From Chitinophagaceae bacterium (GTDB taxonomy: Bacteria > Bacteroidota > Bacteroidia > Chitinophagales > Chitinophagaceae), in the NCBI GenBank assembly GCA_016720775.1, contig JADKJX010000001.1, forward strand, positions 992,001 to 1,056,000: a stretch of 64,000 nt of DNA, in the 5' to 3' direction. The notes below the pieces were generated by a model that saw nothing but the letters and a program-made list of their open reading frames with translations, was not told the origin of the DNA and ran no database searches. Both the position numbers and the translations under genes were made by a program. Positions 26,844 to 35,409 of the stretch are shown here, in pieces (the stretch's first letter is position 1; every line of letters begins with the position of its first letter).

Positions 26844-27737
26844 ATGAAGAAACTTTACATACTCCTTTTCTCTTTTTCACTCTTAGCCAAATTATCCGCA
26901 CAAAATAAGATCGTAGTCTTTCAATCCGATTTTGGATTGAAAGACGGCGCTGTGTCGGCCATGAAAGGTGTTGCCATGGGTGTTTCGCCCGATCTGAAAT
27001 TATTTGATCTTACACATGAGATACCGGCATACAATATCTGGGAAGCAGCGTATCGCCTGGAACAAACCGTTCCTTACTGGCCCGCAGGTACCGTATTTGT
27101 TTCGGTGGTTGATCCGGGTGTGGGAACGAACAGGAAGTCTGTTGTGCTGAAAACAAATACCGGCCAGTTCATTGTTACGCCGGACAATGGTACGCTGACA
27201 TTAATTGCCGAATCACTTGGCATTGCCGAAATAAGAGAGATAGATGAAGCGGTGAACAGGAGAAAGGGTTCTGAGAAATCGTATACGTTTCATGGTCGTG
27301 ATGTGTATGCATATACGGCGGCAAGACTGGCAGCCGGTGCAATTAGTTTTGAACAGGTGGGTAAAGAATTACCGAAGCAGGTGGTTAGTATTCCTTATCA
27401 GAAAGCAACAATGGATGGCAATAAAATAAAAGGCACCATTGCCATCCTGGATGTACAGTATGGAAATATCTGGACCAATATCCCCGCTGATCTTTTTAAT
27501 AAACTGAATGCAAAGGTTGGCGATAAACTGCACGTGGTCATTTATCAAAACAAAATTAAAAAGTATGAGGGCAACATGCCCTACTGCGAAACCTTTGGCG
27601 GCGTGGCGGAGGGGAAGCCGTTGCTTTATTTAAACAGTTTATTGCAGGTATCCTTTGCATTGAACATGGGAAATTTTTCTGCAACACATAAAGTGTATAG
27701 CGGGGCTGAGTGGCGGGTGGAGCTGAGTAAGCGGTAG
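26844..27737 (+). CDS. Exported SAM hydroxide adenosyltransferase-family (DUF62) protein
   Basis: 297 residues. Family motifs: VVFQSDFGLKDGAVSAMKG near 24-42, LTHEIPAYNIWEAAYRL near 55, FVSVVDPGVGTNRKSV near 85 and FIVTPDNGTLTLIAE near 108. TFHGRDVYAYTAA near 148 completes the fluorinase/chlorinase/SAM-hydrolase fold. The C-terminal beta domain follows. Family members cleave SAM to adenosine and methionine or use halide. The odd point is the N-terminus MKKLYILLFSFSLLAKLSAQ, a convincing Sec signal peptide ahead of the first catalytic strand. This would place the enzyme in the periplasm, where SAM is not expected. Confidence 0.88.
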   Translation: MKKLYILLFSFSLLAKLSAQNKIVVFQSDFGLKDGAVSAMKGVAMGVSPDLKLFDLTHEIPAYNIWEAAYRLEQTVPYWPAGTVFVSVVDPGVGTNRKSVVLKTNTGQFIVTPDNGTLTLIAESLGIAEIREIDEAVNRRKGSEKSYTFHGRDVYAYTAARLAAGAISFEQVGKELPKQVVSIPYQKATMDGNKIKGTIAILDVQYGNIWTNIPADLFNKLNAKVGDKLHVVIYQNKIKKYEGNMPYCETFGGVAEGKPLLYLNSLLQVSFALNMGNFSATHKVYSGAEWRVELSKR

Positions 27738-27739
27738 TT

Positions 27740-28042
27740 TTATGAAATAATATTAAAAGAAAACAGCAGGGTTGTTACAAAGAGCAACATAAGCCCTCCG
27801 ATGAAAAATATATCAGCAACATTTTCAAATTTTCCGCTGTTTTTGATAGTACCCCTTATTGATAAAAAAGAAAGTACACAGCTTGCCATAAACAGAATGA
27901 TGGCAATGGTTGTAAGCTCATCAATAATTGTTTTGCCGGATATGTTTAATAACTTAAGGGAAGTCAGTACAACAAAACAAAGTCCCAGCAAATTAGACGA
28001 GGCATTCAGGATATGTGGCGATTTATCTTTGTTGTTCTCCAT
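27740..28042 (-). CDS. Small three-span membrane protein of unknown function
   Basis: 100 residues. Hydrophobic segments at about 16-35, 42-62 and 75-97 flank short polar loops (SIRGTIKNSGKFEN). I recognise no family. It converges on the DUF62-type gene (2 bp between stops) and follows the frameshifted aminotransferase on the same strand, 9 bp beyond that gene's ancestral stop, so the two are likely co-transcribed. Confidence 0.65.
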   Translation of the reverse strand: MENNKDKSPHILNASSNLLGLCFVVLTSLKLLNISGKTIIDELTTIAIILFMASCVLSFLSIRGTIKNSGKFENVADIFFIGGLMLLFVTTLLFSFNIIS

Positions 28043-28051
28043 TTGTTGATT

Positions 28052-29244
28052 TTATATCTTTCCCGGGTACTCTTCCAACGCCTTCTCCAAACAATCCATC
28101 GCTGCATTAATAGCGCCAACATTTATCACGTATGCCAATCGAACTTCCTGTTTGCCAAGACCAGGGTACTGTAAAAACCGGTGGCAGGCGCCAGCATTAC
28201 GGTTTGGTTGTTGTAGTTAAAAGATTCCAGCAGCCATTGGCAGAATTTATCCGAATCATCAATGGGTAATTTTGCCATGGCGTAAAAAGCGCCGCCGGGG
28301 TTTGGACAAAATACGCCGGGTATTTTATTCAGTCTCGTTACAATGGTATCACGACGCAGTTTGTATTCAGCTTTCGTTGTGTCAAAATAATTATCGGGCA
28401 GGTCAACAGCCGCTTCGCCCAATATCTGTGCAAAGGATGGAGGACTTAATCTTGCCTGTGCAAATTTCATCGTTGCGTCCAGCAATGCTTTGTTCTTGGT
28501 AACAAAGGCGCCGATCCGTCCGCCGCAGGCGCTGTAGCGTTTGCTGATGGTATCCATCAGCACCACATGATCATCCACGCCGGTTAAATGCATGGCGCTG
28601 GTATGTTTGCCTTCGTAACAAAACTCACGGTATGCTTCATCAGCAAATAAAAATAAATTGTATTTGATGATGAGATGCTTCAGTATTTCCATTTCTTCGG
28701 CGCTGTATAAATAACCGGTTGGGTTATTGGGATTGCAGATGACAATGGCTTTTGTTTTTGGCGTGATCACTTTTTCAAAATCACCAATAGGTGGTAACGC
28801 AAAACCTGTTTCAATGGAAGAAGTGATGGGCTTTACAATAACACCGGCTTCCACAGCAAAGCCATTGTAGTTGGCATAAAAGGGTTCGGGAATGATCACT
28901 TCATCGCCGGCATCCATGCAGGCCATAAAACCAAAGATGATGGCTTCGCTGCCGCCGGTTGTAATGATGATCTGTTCGGGCGTAACATCAATACCCACTT
29001 TTTTATAATACTGTACTAATTTTTTACGGTAGCTTTCGTTGCCGGCACTGTGACTGTATTCCAGAACCTTAAAATCAGAATGGCGTACAGCATCTAAGAC
29101 CATCTTGGGTGTTTCAATATCCGGCTGGCCGATGTTCAGGTGATATACTTTAGTCCCTTTGCGCTTGGCAGCTTCGGCATATGGAACCAATTTCCGGATC
29201 GGGGAGGCGGGCATCTGCATGCCACGGTTACTTACTTTTAGCAT
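28052..29244 (-). pseudogene. Class I/II PLP aminotransferase, frameshifted near the C-terminus
   Basis: Intact to residue 359, then off frame and ending at 28126 (372 residues, tail LVLANRKFDWHT). Adding one C at the CCC run (plus-strand GGG 28164-28166) restores STPGLGKQEVRLAYVINVGA ... EEYPGKI with a stop at 28052, giving 397 residues in a continuous frame. PLP motifs are intact: YSHSAGNESYRKKL near 62, NPNNPTG near 172, FADEAY near 201 and SKRYSACGGRIGAF with the Schiff-base Lys near 236. The family (aspartate/aromatic/alanine aminotransferase-like) moves amino groups between amino acids and 2-oxoacids. The lost tail includes the EVRLAYV strand with the conserved Arg that binds the substrate carboxylate, so the truncated form would probably be inactive. 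Confidence 0.85.
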
Positions 29245-29356
29245 GCCGCAAAATTAGTTGAATGTTGTTGAAAATAAGTGAGGGGTGTAAAAATTACTTG
29301 TGGAGTACAAACTAAACAACGTTCAACCATTTTCAACAATGTTAAACGGTATAAAC

Positions 29357-29364
29357 TACTTTTG
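29357..29364 (+). promoter_or_regulatory. Promoter -7 element, likely leaderless transcript
   Basis: TACTTTTG (perfect TAnnTTTG) ends 4 bp before ATG 29369. It therefore excludes the longer upstream frame from 29300 as the real start. Confidence 0.5.
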
Positions 29365-29368
29365 CAGC

Positions 29369-30544
29369 ATGCCCAGTTTCACCACCCCCAGCCGCATTAT
29401 CATTACCTGCAGCAACCGCCTCTCTCCCTACCTGCAGATGGAAGTGGCCGAACTGGGATACAAACCCGAACGTATTTTTAAAACCGGGGTGGAATTAAAA
29501 GGCACATTGGTTGATTGCATCCGGCTGAACCTGAACCTTCGCTGTGCCAGCCAGGTTTTATTTTCTTTACAGGAATTCAGGGCCGATAATGCAGATGACC
29601 TGTATAAAGCGCTGATCGATTTTTCCTGGGAAGATATTTTAACGGTGGATGGATATTTCTCCATCAGCAGCAATGTCAGCAATGATACCATCAACAATTC
29701 TTTATTCGCCAATGTAAAAGTGAAGGATGCCATTGTAGATAGATTTAGAAATAAGACCGGTGAACGTCCCAACTCCGGTCCTGAACTTGACCGGACAGTC
29801 ATACACCTGTATTGGAAAGATTCGCTGGCGGAAATTTTCATTGATACATCCGGCGAAACCTTATCCAAGCATGGCTATCGAAAGATCCCCGGTAAAGCAC
29901 CCATGCTGGAATCACTCGCTGCGGCTACGTTGCTGGCTGTTAAATGGGATCGCCGGTCCGTTTTTATAAACCCGATGTGTGGTTCAGGTACGGTGGCCAT
30001 TGAAGCAGCGCTGCTGGCAACCAACCGCAAACCCGGATTGCTTCGTTTTAATTACGCATTCATGCACCTGGTTGGGTACGATGAAAAAATGTATAACGAT
30101 GAGTTTAAAAAGTTAGAACGGCAGGTGATCGATGTGCCGGGATTAAAGATCATTGCTACGGATATCAGTGAAGATGCGGTGAATATTTCAAAGATCAATG
30201 CCGGAATTGCGGGCGTAGAAGAATACATTGAATTTGCTGTTTGCGATTTTGAAGAAACAAATATCCCTGAAGAAGAAAATGGTGTTATTTATTTTAACCC
30301 CGAATATGGCGACAGGCTTGGCGTAGAGGCTGAACTTGAAATAACTTATAAACGCATCGGTGATTTTTTAAAAAAGAAATGCAAGGGATACTTCGGTTAT
30401 ATTTTTACCGGCAATTTAGAACTGGCAAAGAAGATCGGGTTAAAACCAAACCGGAGAATTGAATTCTATACGAGTAAGATCGATTGCCGTTTATTTGAGT
30501 ATGAATTGTACAGCGGAACGAAGAGGATTGCCCCCATCCCCTAA
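29369..30544 (+). CDS. THUMP-domain RNA methyltransferase (RlmL N-terminal-like)
   Basis: 391 residues from ATG 29369. The THUMP domain covers about 45-150 (LRCASQVLF, DGYFSISSNVSNDTI). A Rossmann methyltransferase domain follows with FINPMCGSGTVAIEAALL near 200-217 (motif I), IIATDISEDAVNISKINA near 258 and the catalytic motif VIYFNPEYGDRL near 300. The canonical motif is NPPYG; here the reading is NPEYG, a one-residue departure at the base-flipping site. Relatives methylate N2 of 23S rRNA G2445. The stop TAA is supplied by a GC-rich palindromic repeat, and the last residues are APIP. Confidence 0.87.
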   Translation: MPSFTTPSRIIITCSNRLSPYLQMEVAELGYKPERIFKTGVELKGTLVDCIRLNLNLRCASQVLFSLQEFRADNADDLYKALIDFSWEDILTVDGYFSISSNVSNDTINNSLFANVKVKDAIVDRFRNKTGERPNSGPELDRTVIHLYWKDSLAEIFIDTSGETLSKHGYRKIPGKAPMLESLAAATLLAVKWDRRSVFINPMCGSGTVAIEAALLATNRKPGLLRFNYAFMHLVGYDEKMYNDEFKKLERQVIDVPGLKIIATDISEDAVNISKINAGIAGVEEYIEFAVCDFEETNIPEEENGVIYFNPEYGDRLGVEAELEITYKRIGDFLKKKCKGYFGYIFTGNLELAKKIGLKPNRRIEFYTSKIDCRLFEYELYSGTKRIAPIP

Positions 30545-30552
30545 AGGGGGTC
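30530..30552. repeat. GC-rich palindromic element overlapping a stop codon
   Basis: GCCCCCATCCCCTAAAGGGG then GTC; CCCC TAAA GGGG forms the hairpin and contains the TAA stop of the RlmL-like gene. A near-identical copy is at 54912-54937. Confidence 0.8.
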
Positions 30553-30570
30553 GTTCAAAGACGCTGGCCT

Positions 30571-30612
30571 GGTATACAGCATCATGAAACCGGTATCATG
30601 TATCCTGCATCA
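30571..30612. repeat. Heptamer array between convergent genes
   Basis: Six degenerate heptamers GGTATAC, AGCATCA, TGAAACC, GGTATCA, TGTATCC, TGCATCA. The last one overlaps the NYN gene stop codon. Confidence 0.65.
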
Positions 30613-31368
30613 CACTTTATTCCGGATATACACCAGCTTGATCCCCGCCTTATCCGTTTCTCTTTTATCGATCTCAAATAGCGGACTTGATTTTATTAAC
30701 GGGGTCAGTTTCTGAAATCCATAATTTCTCGGGTCGAAATTGGGTTGTTTTTTCAGCAGCAGGTTACCCACATCTCCCAAAAATGCCCAGCCATTCTCAT
30801 CGGCAAGATCATTGATGGTATGTGCAATTAATTTCAGGGTCTCTTTGCTGAGTTTATCAACAGATGCTTTTGGGGTGGGCTTGCTTGCTTTTGTTTTTAC
30901 TGTACTTGTTGCTTCCTCTGCTTCAAATACCGGGATGATCTCCATGTAAATGAATTTATCGCAGGCTACAATAAAAGGATTGGGTGTTTTCTTTTGCCCG
31001 ATGCCGAATACTTTCATGCCGGCTTCCCGCAACCTTGTTGCCAGCCGGGTAAAATCACTGTCGCTGCTCACAATGCAAAACCCATCTACTTTGCCGGAAT
31101 ATAAAATATCCATGGCATCAATGATCAAAGCACTGTCGCTGGAGTTTTTACCACTGGTATAACTGTATTGCTGAATAGGCGTGATGGCATTTTCCAGCAG
31201 CACGTTCTTCCAGCCCGAAACAGTTGGCCGGGTCCAGTCGCCATAGATCCGTTTAAAAGTAGGGGTGCCGTACTTGGCAATTTCTTCCATCACGCCCTTT
31301 ACATTGCTGTAAGGCACATTGTCGGCATCTATCAGCACCGCCAGGCGTATGTCTTTTTGTGTTTCCAT
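30610..31368 (-). CDS. NYN-domain protein with C-terminal LOTUS/OST-HTH domain
   Basis: 252 residues from ATG 31368 (an ATG five codons upstream is possible). The NYN (PIN-like) nuclease domain covers about 5-145: LAVLIDADNVPYSNVKGVMEE with the first acidic residues, NSSDSALIIDAMDIL, and CIVSSDSDFTRLATRLREAG with the metal-binding Asp pair. A Lys/Thr/Pro-rich linker leads to a LOTUS/OST-HTH domain (about 175-250, LIAHTINDLADENGWAFLGDVGNLLLKKQPNFDPRNYGF). NYN-LOTUS proteins are thought to act on RNA; the target in bacteria is unknown. Confidence 0.92.
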   Translation of the reverse strand: METQKDIRLAVLIDADNVPYSNVKGVMEEIAKYGTPTFKRIYGDWTRPTVSGWKNVLLENAITPIQQYSYTSGKNSSDSALIIDAMDILYSGKVDGFCIVSSDSDFTRLATRLREAGMKVFGIGQKKTPNPFIVACDKFIYMEIIPVFEAEEATSTVKTKASKPTPKASVDKLSKETLKLIAHTINDLADENGWAFLGDVGNLLLKKQPNFDPRNYGFQKLTPLIKSSPLFEIDKRETDKAGIKLVYIRNKV

Positions 31369-31464
31369 AAAATGAGTTTTCACAAGTTAATCCTTTTTAT
31401 GGCAAACACGGAATGGCCTTGCTGAATACAACCCATCCGGTCAATGGTACAATTCATTCAAAAA

Positions 31465-31482
31465 TTTAACCAGATGGTTAAA
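31465..31482. promoter_or_regulatory. Distal palindromic operator of the efflux operon
   Basis: TTTAACCAGATGGTTAAA, perfect 8-bp arms with a 2-nt centre, just upstream of the -33 TTG. Likely TetR-family binding site. Confidence 0.75.
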
Positions 31483-31488
31483 AATTAT

Positions 31489-31518
31489 TTGGAAAATAAA
31501 AAATCCGGTTTAGTTTTG
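31489..31518 (+). promoter_or_regulatory. Promoter of the tetR-efflux operon
   Basis: TTG (31489-31491), 19-bp spacer, TAGTTTTG (31511-31518): a full match to the Bacteroidota consensus TTG-N19-TAnnTTTG. It lies between the two operators. Confidence 0.8.
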
Positions 31519-31523
31519 CAGGA

Positions 31524-31539
31524 TTAACCAAATGGTTAA
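31524..31539. promoter_or_regulatory. Proximal palindromic operator of the efflux operon
   Basis: TTAACCAAATGGTTAA, 7-bp arms with a 2-nt centre. It covers the expected transcription start and ends 3 bp before the tetR ATG. Centre-to-centre distance to the distal operator is 58 bp. Confidence 0.75.
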
Positions 31540-31542
31540 AAA

Positions 31543-32154
31543 ATGAAAAGAAAGGATAAAAACACCGAACAGGTGATCCTGCAAACGGCGCGGAAGGTGT
31601 TTATGCAAAAGGGACTTGCGGGAGCACGTATGCAGGACATTGCTGACCAGGCGGGATTCAACAAGGCCCTCGTGCATTATTATTTTACTTCCAAGGACAA
31701 GCTTTTCGACCTGGTATTTGAGCAGGAATTCAGTAATCTTTTCTCAAACCTGGCCATGATCATTTCATCCGACCTGCCCCTGTTTGAAAAGATTGAAAAG
31801 GTTGTTTCGCTGGACATAGAACACCTGAGCCGGTTTCCCGGCCTGCCCATTTTTGTGTTGAACGAAATGAGCCGCAACCCGGAAGTGATCCTGAAACGGT
31901 TAAAAAAGATACCCGTGGAAAAAGTACTGGGCGTTTTTCAGAAACAGATAAATGCCGAGATAAAAAAAGGAACGATCAAAAAGATAACGGCCGAGCAGTT
32001 GTTCATCAATATTCAGTCGCTGTGTATTTTTCCTTTTATCGCCCGGCCCATGATCAAGGCATTGATGCAACTGGATGAAAAGACCTATATGGCCATGATC
32101 CAGAAGCGGAAAACTGAAGTTGCTCAGTTCATCATTGCCGCCATTAAAGCATGA
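31543..32154 (+). CDS. TetR-family transcriptional repressor of the efflux operon
   Basis: 203 residues. The N-terminal TetR HTH is clear: QVILQTARKVFMQKGLAGARMQDIADQAGFNKALVHYYFTSKDKLFD (about 9-56). The helical C-terminal ligand domain is not diagnostic. It is the first gene of a seven-gene co-directional run. Two palindromes around its own promoter imply autoregulation and control of the whole pump. E. coli cecR-ybhGFSR has the same logic (TetR regulator, HlyD, ABC ATPase, two ABC-2 permeases). The inducer is unknown. Confidence 0.93.
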   Translation: MKRKDKNTEQVILQTARKVFMQKGLAGARMQDIADQAGFNKALVHYYFTSKDKLFDLVFEQEFSNLFSNLAMIISSDLPLFEKIEKVVSLDIEHLSRFPGLPIFVLNEMSRNPEVILKRLKKIPVEKVLGVFQKQINAEIKKGTIKKITAEQLFINIQSLCIFPFIARPMIKALMQLDEKTYMAMIQKRKTEVAQFIIAAIKA

Positions 32155-32188
32155 TCTTTTTATTTCTAAATATGAATAAAAACAGTTT

Positions 32189-33460
32189 ATGAAGATTAAA
32201 TATTTATTGATCACTTGCCTGTTGTTTGCTGGTAACCCGTTACTGGCCCAGGATAAACCAACACTCACACTGGAACAGTGTTATGCAGCAGCATCCACCA
32301 ATTCTTCCCTGGCACAGCAAAAAGCACTGACAATTGTTGCGGGGAATATGGCAGAGAAAAATCAAAATATGAAATGGCTGCCGCAGGTTGACCTGAATGC
32401 ACAGGCAACTTATCAATCGGCTGTAACATCATTCCCGGCAAAACTACCTGGTGTAACCGTAGATGAGTTGAGCAAGGATCAATACAAGGCAACGCTTGAT
32501 ATTGTGCAGCCGGTTTACGACGGCGGTATCATCAGCACACAGAAAAAACTGCAGCAGGCAACTACCAATATTGAAAGCCAGCGGGTGGAAGTGGATCTCT
32601 ATCAGCTTAAATCAAAAGTGAATGGATATTTCTTTACAGCCTTGCTGATGGAAGAGAACATCCGGCTGATGAACCTGGTAAAGGAAGACCTGAACAATAA
32701 CATCAAAAAAGTAAGTGCACAGGCAGAAAACGGAATTGCCACAAACAGTAACGTGGATATATTGAAGGCCGAGTTGCTGAAAACATCGCAGAAGATCATT
32801 GAGTTCAGCGCTGCCCGTAAAGCCGCCATGCAAATGCTGGAGATACTTACCGGCACAGCGATCGCTGAAAATACTTCGTTTGTAAAACCAGCGGGTGCTG
32901 CCAATGCAGAAGAAGCCGTGATCGACCGTCCTGAATTGAAATTATTTGATTTCCAAAAGCAACAGTTTCAATTGCAGTCGAAACTGATCAGTGCAAGATC
33001 AAATCCTAAATTCTCATTCGTTGCCAACGGCGGGTATGGAAAGCCCGGTTTGAATATGCTGAAGAATGAGTTCCAGTGGTTCTACATGGCTGGCCTCAAA
33101 CTGAGCATTCCCATTACCGGGCAGTTCACAAAGCAGCGTGACCAACGGGTAATTAAGATACAGGAACAGATCGTTGACAGACAAAAAGAAAATTTTCTTA
33201 ATAATAACCGGCAACTGCTGGTTCAGCAAAAAAACGACGTGGAGAAATACCTGCAACTGGTTTCTACCGATGGGGAGATCGTAGCCCTGCGGACAAAGAT
33301 CAAAGAGAGTGCTTCCTTCCGGCTGGCAAACGGCATCATCACCTCAGGCGATTACATAACCGAATTAAATGCAGAGAACCAGTCCATGCTTACGCAAAAG
33401 CTTCATGAGATCCAATTGCTGCAATCGCAATACAATTACAAACTCATTCTTGGTAAATAA
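32189..33460 (+). CDS. TolC-family outer membrane efflux protein
   Basis: 423 residues with signal peptide MKIKYLLITCLLFAGNPLLA. Two OEP repeats are visible: LTLEQCYAAASTNSSLAQQKA near 25-50, DIVQPVYDGGIISTQKKLQQA near 105, and the second half with FSFVANGGYGKPGLNMLKN. Long amphipathic helices (QRVEVDLYQLKSKVNGYFF, FRLANGIITSGDYITELNAE) form the periplasmic tunnel. It lies 34 bp after tetR and 19 bp before the HlyD start, so it is the outer-membrane exit for the ABC pump encoded downstream. Confidence 0.94.
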   Translation: MKIKYLLITCLLFAGNPLLAQDKPTLTLEQCYAAASTNSSLAQQKALTIVAGNMAEKNQNMKWLPQVDLNAQATYQSAVTSFPAKLPGVTVDELSKDQYKATLDIVQPVYDGGIISTQKKLQQATTNIESQRVEVDLYQLKSKVNGYFFTALLMEENIRLMNLVKEDLNNNIKKVSAQAENGIATNSNVDILKAELLKTSQKIIEFSAARKAAMQMLEILTGTAIAENTSFVKPAGAANAEEAVIDRPELKLFDFQKQQFQLQSKLISARSNPKFSFVANGGYGKPGLNMLKNEFQWFYMAGLKLSIPITGQFTKQRDQRVIKIQEQIVDRQKENFLNNNRQLLVQQKNDVEKYLQLVSTDGEIVALRTKIKESASFRLANGIITSGDYITELNAENQSMLTQKLHEIQLLQSQYNYKLILGK

Positions 33461-33479
33461 ATACGTAAAATCAAATTAT

Positions 33480-34463
33480 ATGAGATCAGTGTTTAAAAAA
33501 ATAATGCCCTTTCTTACCATTGCCGGTTTTATTTCCTGCAACAATGGAAATGGTAAATACGATGCTTCGGGAACTTTTGAAGCCGAAGAAGTGATCGTAT
33601 CTGCCGAAGCAACCGGCAAGATCCTGCAATTAAATATTGAGGAGGGCGCCAGCCTGGCAAAGGATTCGGTTGTTGGTAAGATAGACCCAACGGCCATTGA
33701 GTTGCAAAAGGAACAGGCCTCTTCTTCTGTGGAAGCCCTGCAGCAAAAAACAAACGATGCTACGCCACAGGTTAATATCCTGGAGTCGCAGCTGCAGTTG
33801 CAGCAAAGGCAGATAGCCGTGGATGAAGAGCAGCTAAAAGTTTTGCAAAAAGAACAACAGCGTTTTCAGAAACTGGTTGCTGCCGATGCGGTGCCTGCCA
33901 AGCAGCTGGATGATATCAACGGGCAAGTGAGTGTTTTAAAAGAGAAGATCATTGCAGCGAAAACGCAATTGAATGTATTGCATAGCCAGATCAATTCGCA
34001 GCGCAGTATGGTGGCCATACAGAACAGGAGCATACTGAGTGAAAAGGACCCGATGGAAAAAAAGGTAGCACAGATACAGGATCAACTTGATAAAACAACT
34101 ATTAAGAACCCGCTTGCCGGTACGGTGCTTACTAAGTATGCACAACAGAATGAATTTACAGCAACCGGCAAGGCCCTGTACAAAATTGCAGATCTGTCTA
34201 CCATGAAACTCAGGGCATACATCACAGGTGATCAACTGGCACAAGTGAAACTGAATCAACCGGTGAAAGTGAAAGTAGATGATGGCAAAGGAAAATACAG
34301 GGAACTGGCCGGCATCATTACCTGGATATCGGACAAGGCTGAATTCACACCGAAAACTATTCAGACAAAAGAAGAAAGAGCTAACCTGGTTTATGCCATG
34401 AAAATAAATGTGAAGAACGACGGCTATTTAAAGATCGGCATGTACGGAGAAGTGCTGTTTTAA
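33480..34463 (+). CDS. HlyD/YbhG-type periplasmic adaptor lipoprotein
   Basis: 327 residues from ATG 33480, chosen because MRSVFKKIMPFLTIAGFISC gives a lipobox (FISC, Cys20); a longer in-frame extension overlaps the tolC-like gene. The biotinyl-lipoyl half-motifs are GTFEAEEVIVSAEATGKILQLNIEEGASLAKDS (about 30-65) and TTIKNPLAGTVLTKYAQQNEFTATG (about 205-230). A long coiled-coil hairpin lies between (about 75-200, LQLQQRQIAVDEEQLKVLQKEQ). It bridges the inner-membrane ABC transporter and the TolC-like duct. Confidence 0.92.
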   Translation: MRSVFKKIMPFLTIAGFISCNNGNGKYDASGTFEAEEVIVSAEATGKILQLNIEEGASLAKDSVVGKIDPTAIELQKEQASSSVEALQQKTNDATPQVNILESQLQLQQRQIAVDEEQLKVLQKEQQRFQKLVAADAVPAKQLDDINGQVSVLKEKIIAAKTQLNVLHSQINSQRSMVAIQNRSILSEKDPMEKKVAQIQDQLDKTTIKNPLAGTVLTKYAQQNEFTATGKALYKIADLSTMKLRAYITGDQLAQVKLNQPVKVKVDDGKGKYRELAGIITWISDKAEFTPKTIQTKEERANLVYAMKINVKNDGYLKIGMYGEVLF

Positions 34464-34473
34464 AAATGATGCG

Positions 34474-35409
34474 ATGAATGCAGTTGCAGTTAATAATATA
34501 GTCAAGACCTACGGCTCAAAAAAGGAAACAGTAAAGGCGTTAAGTGATATTTCTTTTACAGTTAATAAAGGAGAGTTGTTTGGTATCATTGGCCCGGATG
34601 GAGCAGGCAAAACTTCCCTGTTCCGGATACTGACCACCTTGTTACTGGCCGACAGCGGCACGGCAAGCGTTGATGAATTTGATGTGCTGAAGGAATACAA
34701 GCAGATCCGCAACCGGGTTGGTTATATGCCGGGCAAGTTTTCACTATACCAGGATATGACGGTGGAAGAGAACCTGGAATTTTTTGCCAGCATTTTCAAT
34801 ACCAGCATCGAAGCAAACTATGACCTGGTAAAAGATATCTATGTGCAGATAGAACCATTCAAAAACCGTCGGGCAGGTAAATTATCGGGAGGCATGAAAC
34901 AAAAACTGGCTTTGTGCTGTGCGCTCATTCACAAGCCTTCCGTTTTGTTCCTGGATGAACCAACCACCGGTGTTGATGCCGTCTCCCGGAAGGAGTTTTG
35001 GGAGATGCTGAAAGAGCTGAAGAAGCAGGGGATCACTATTTTGGTTTCCACGCCATACATGGATGAAGCTGCCATGTGCGACCGGGTGGCATTGATGCAG
35101 GCGGGAAAAATAATGAGCATCGATACGCCGGGTAATATCATCAGTAAATTCAACAAACATCTTTGGGCAGTGCGTTCTGAAGAAATGTACCGCTTGCTGA
35201 AAGACCTGAAAAACTACTCCAATACCGAAAGCTGTAACAGTTTTGGAGAATACCATCACCTGGTTTTAAAAAATGATGACAGGGATAAAGAAGCCGTTTT
35301 AAAATACCTGCAGGTACAGAAGCATATGAATATCGAAATGAAACCTGAGCAACCGAACATTGAGGATTGTTTTATGCAGTTAATGAATAATAATTATGAC
35401 CGATCATGA
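34474..35409 (+). CDS. ABC transporter ATP-binding protein (first ATPase of the pump)
   Basis: 311 residues. Walker A GPDGAGKTSL near 38-47, Q-loop VGYMPGKFSLYQDMTVEENL near 89, signature LSGGMKQKLALC near 134, Walker B VLFLDEPTTGVDA near 156 and switch residues in ILVSTPYMDEA. In that last motif Pro replaces the usual switch His (TxHxMDEA), so this site may hydrolyse poorly. The C-terminal extension (about 220-310) is of the DrrA/YbhF type. The last codons overlap the next ATPase gene as ATGA, so the pair is made together. Confidence 0.93.
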   Translation: MNAVAVNNIVKTYGSKKETVKALSDISFTVNKGELFGIIGPDGAGKTSLFRILTTLLLADSGTASVDEFDVLKEYKQIRNRVGYMPGKFSLYQDMTVEENLEFFASIFNTSIEANYDLVKDIYVQIEPFKNRRAGKLSGGMKQKLALCCALIHKPSVLFLDEPTTGVDAVSRKEFWEMLKELKKQGITILVSTPYMDEAAMCDRVALMQAGKIMSIDTPGNIISKFNKHLWAVRSEEMYRLLKDLKNYSNTESCNSFGEYHHLVLKNDDRDKEAVLKYLQVQKHMNIEMKPEQPNIEDCFMQLMNNNYDRS

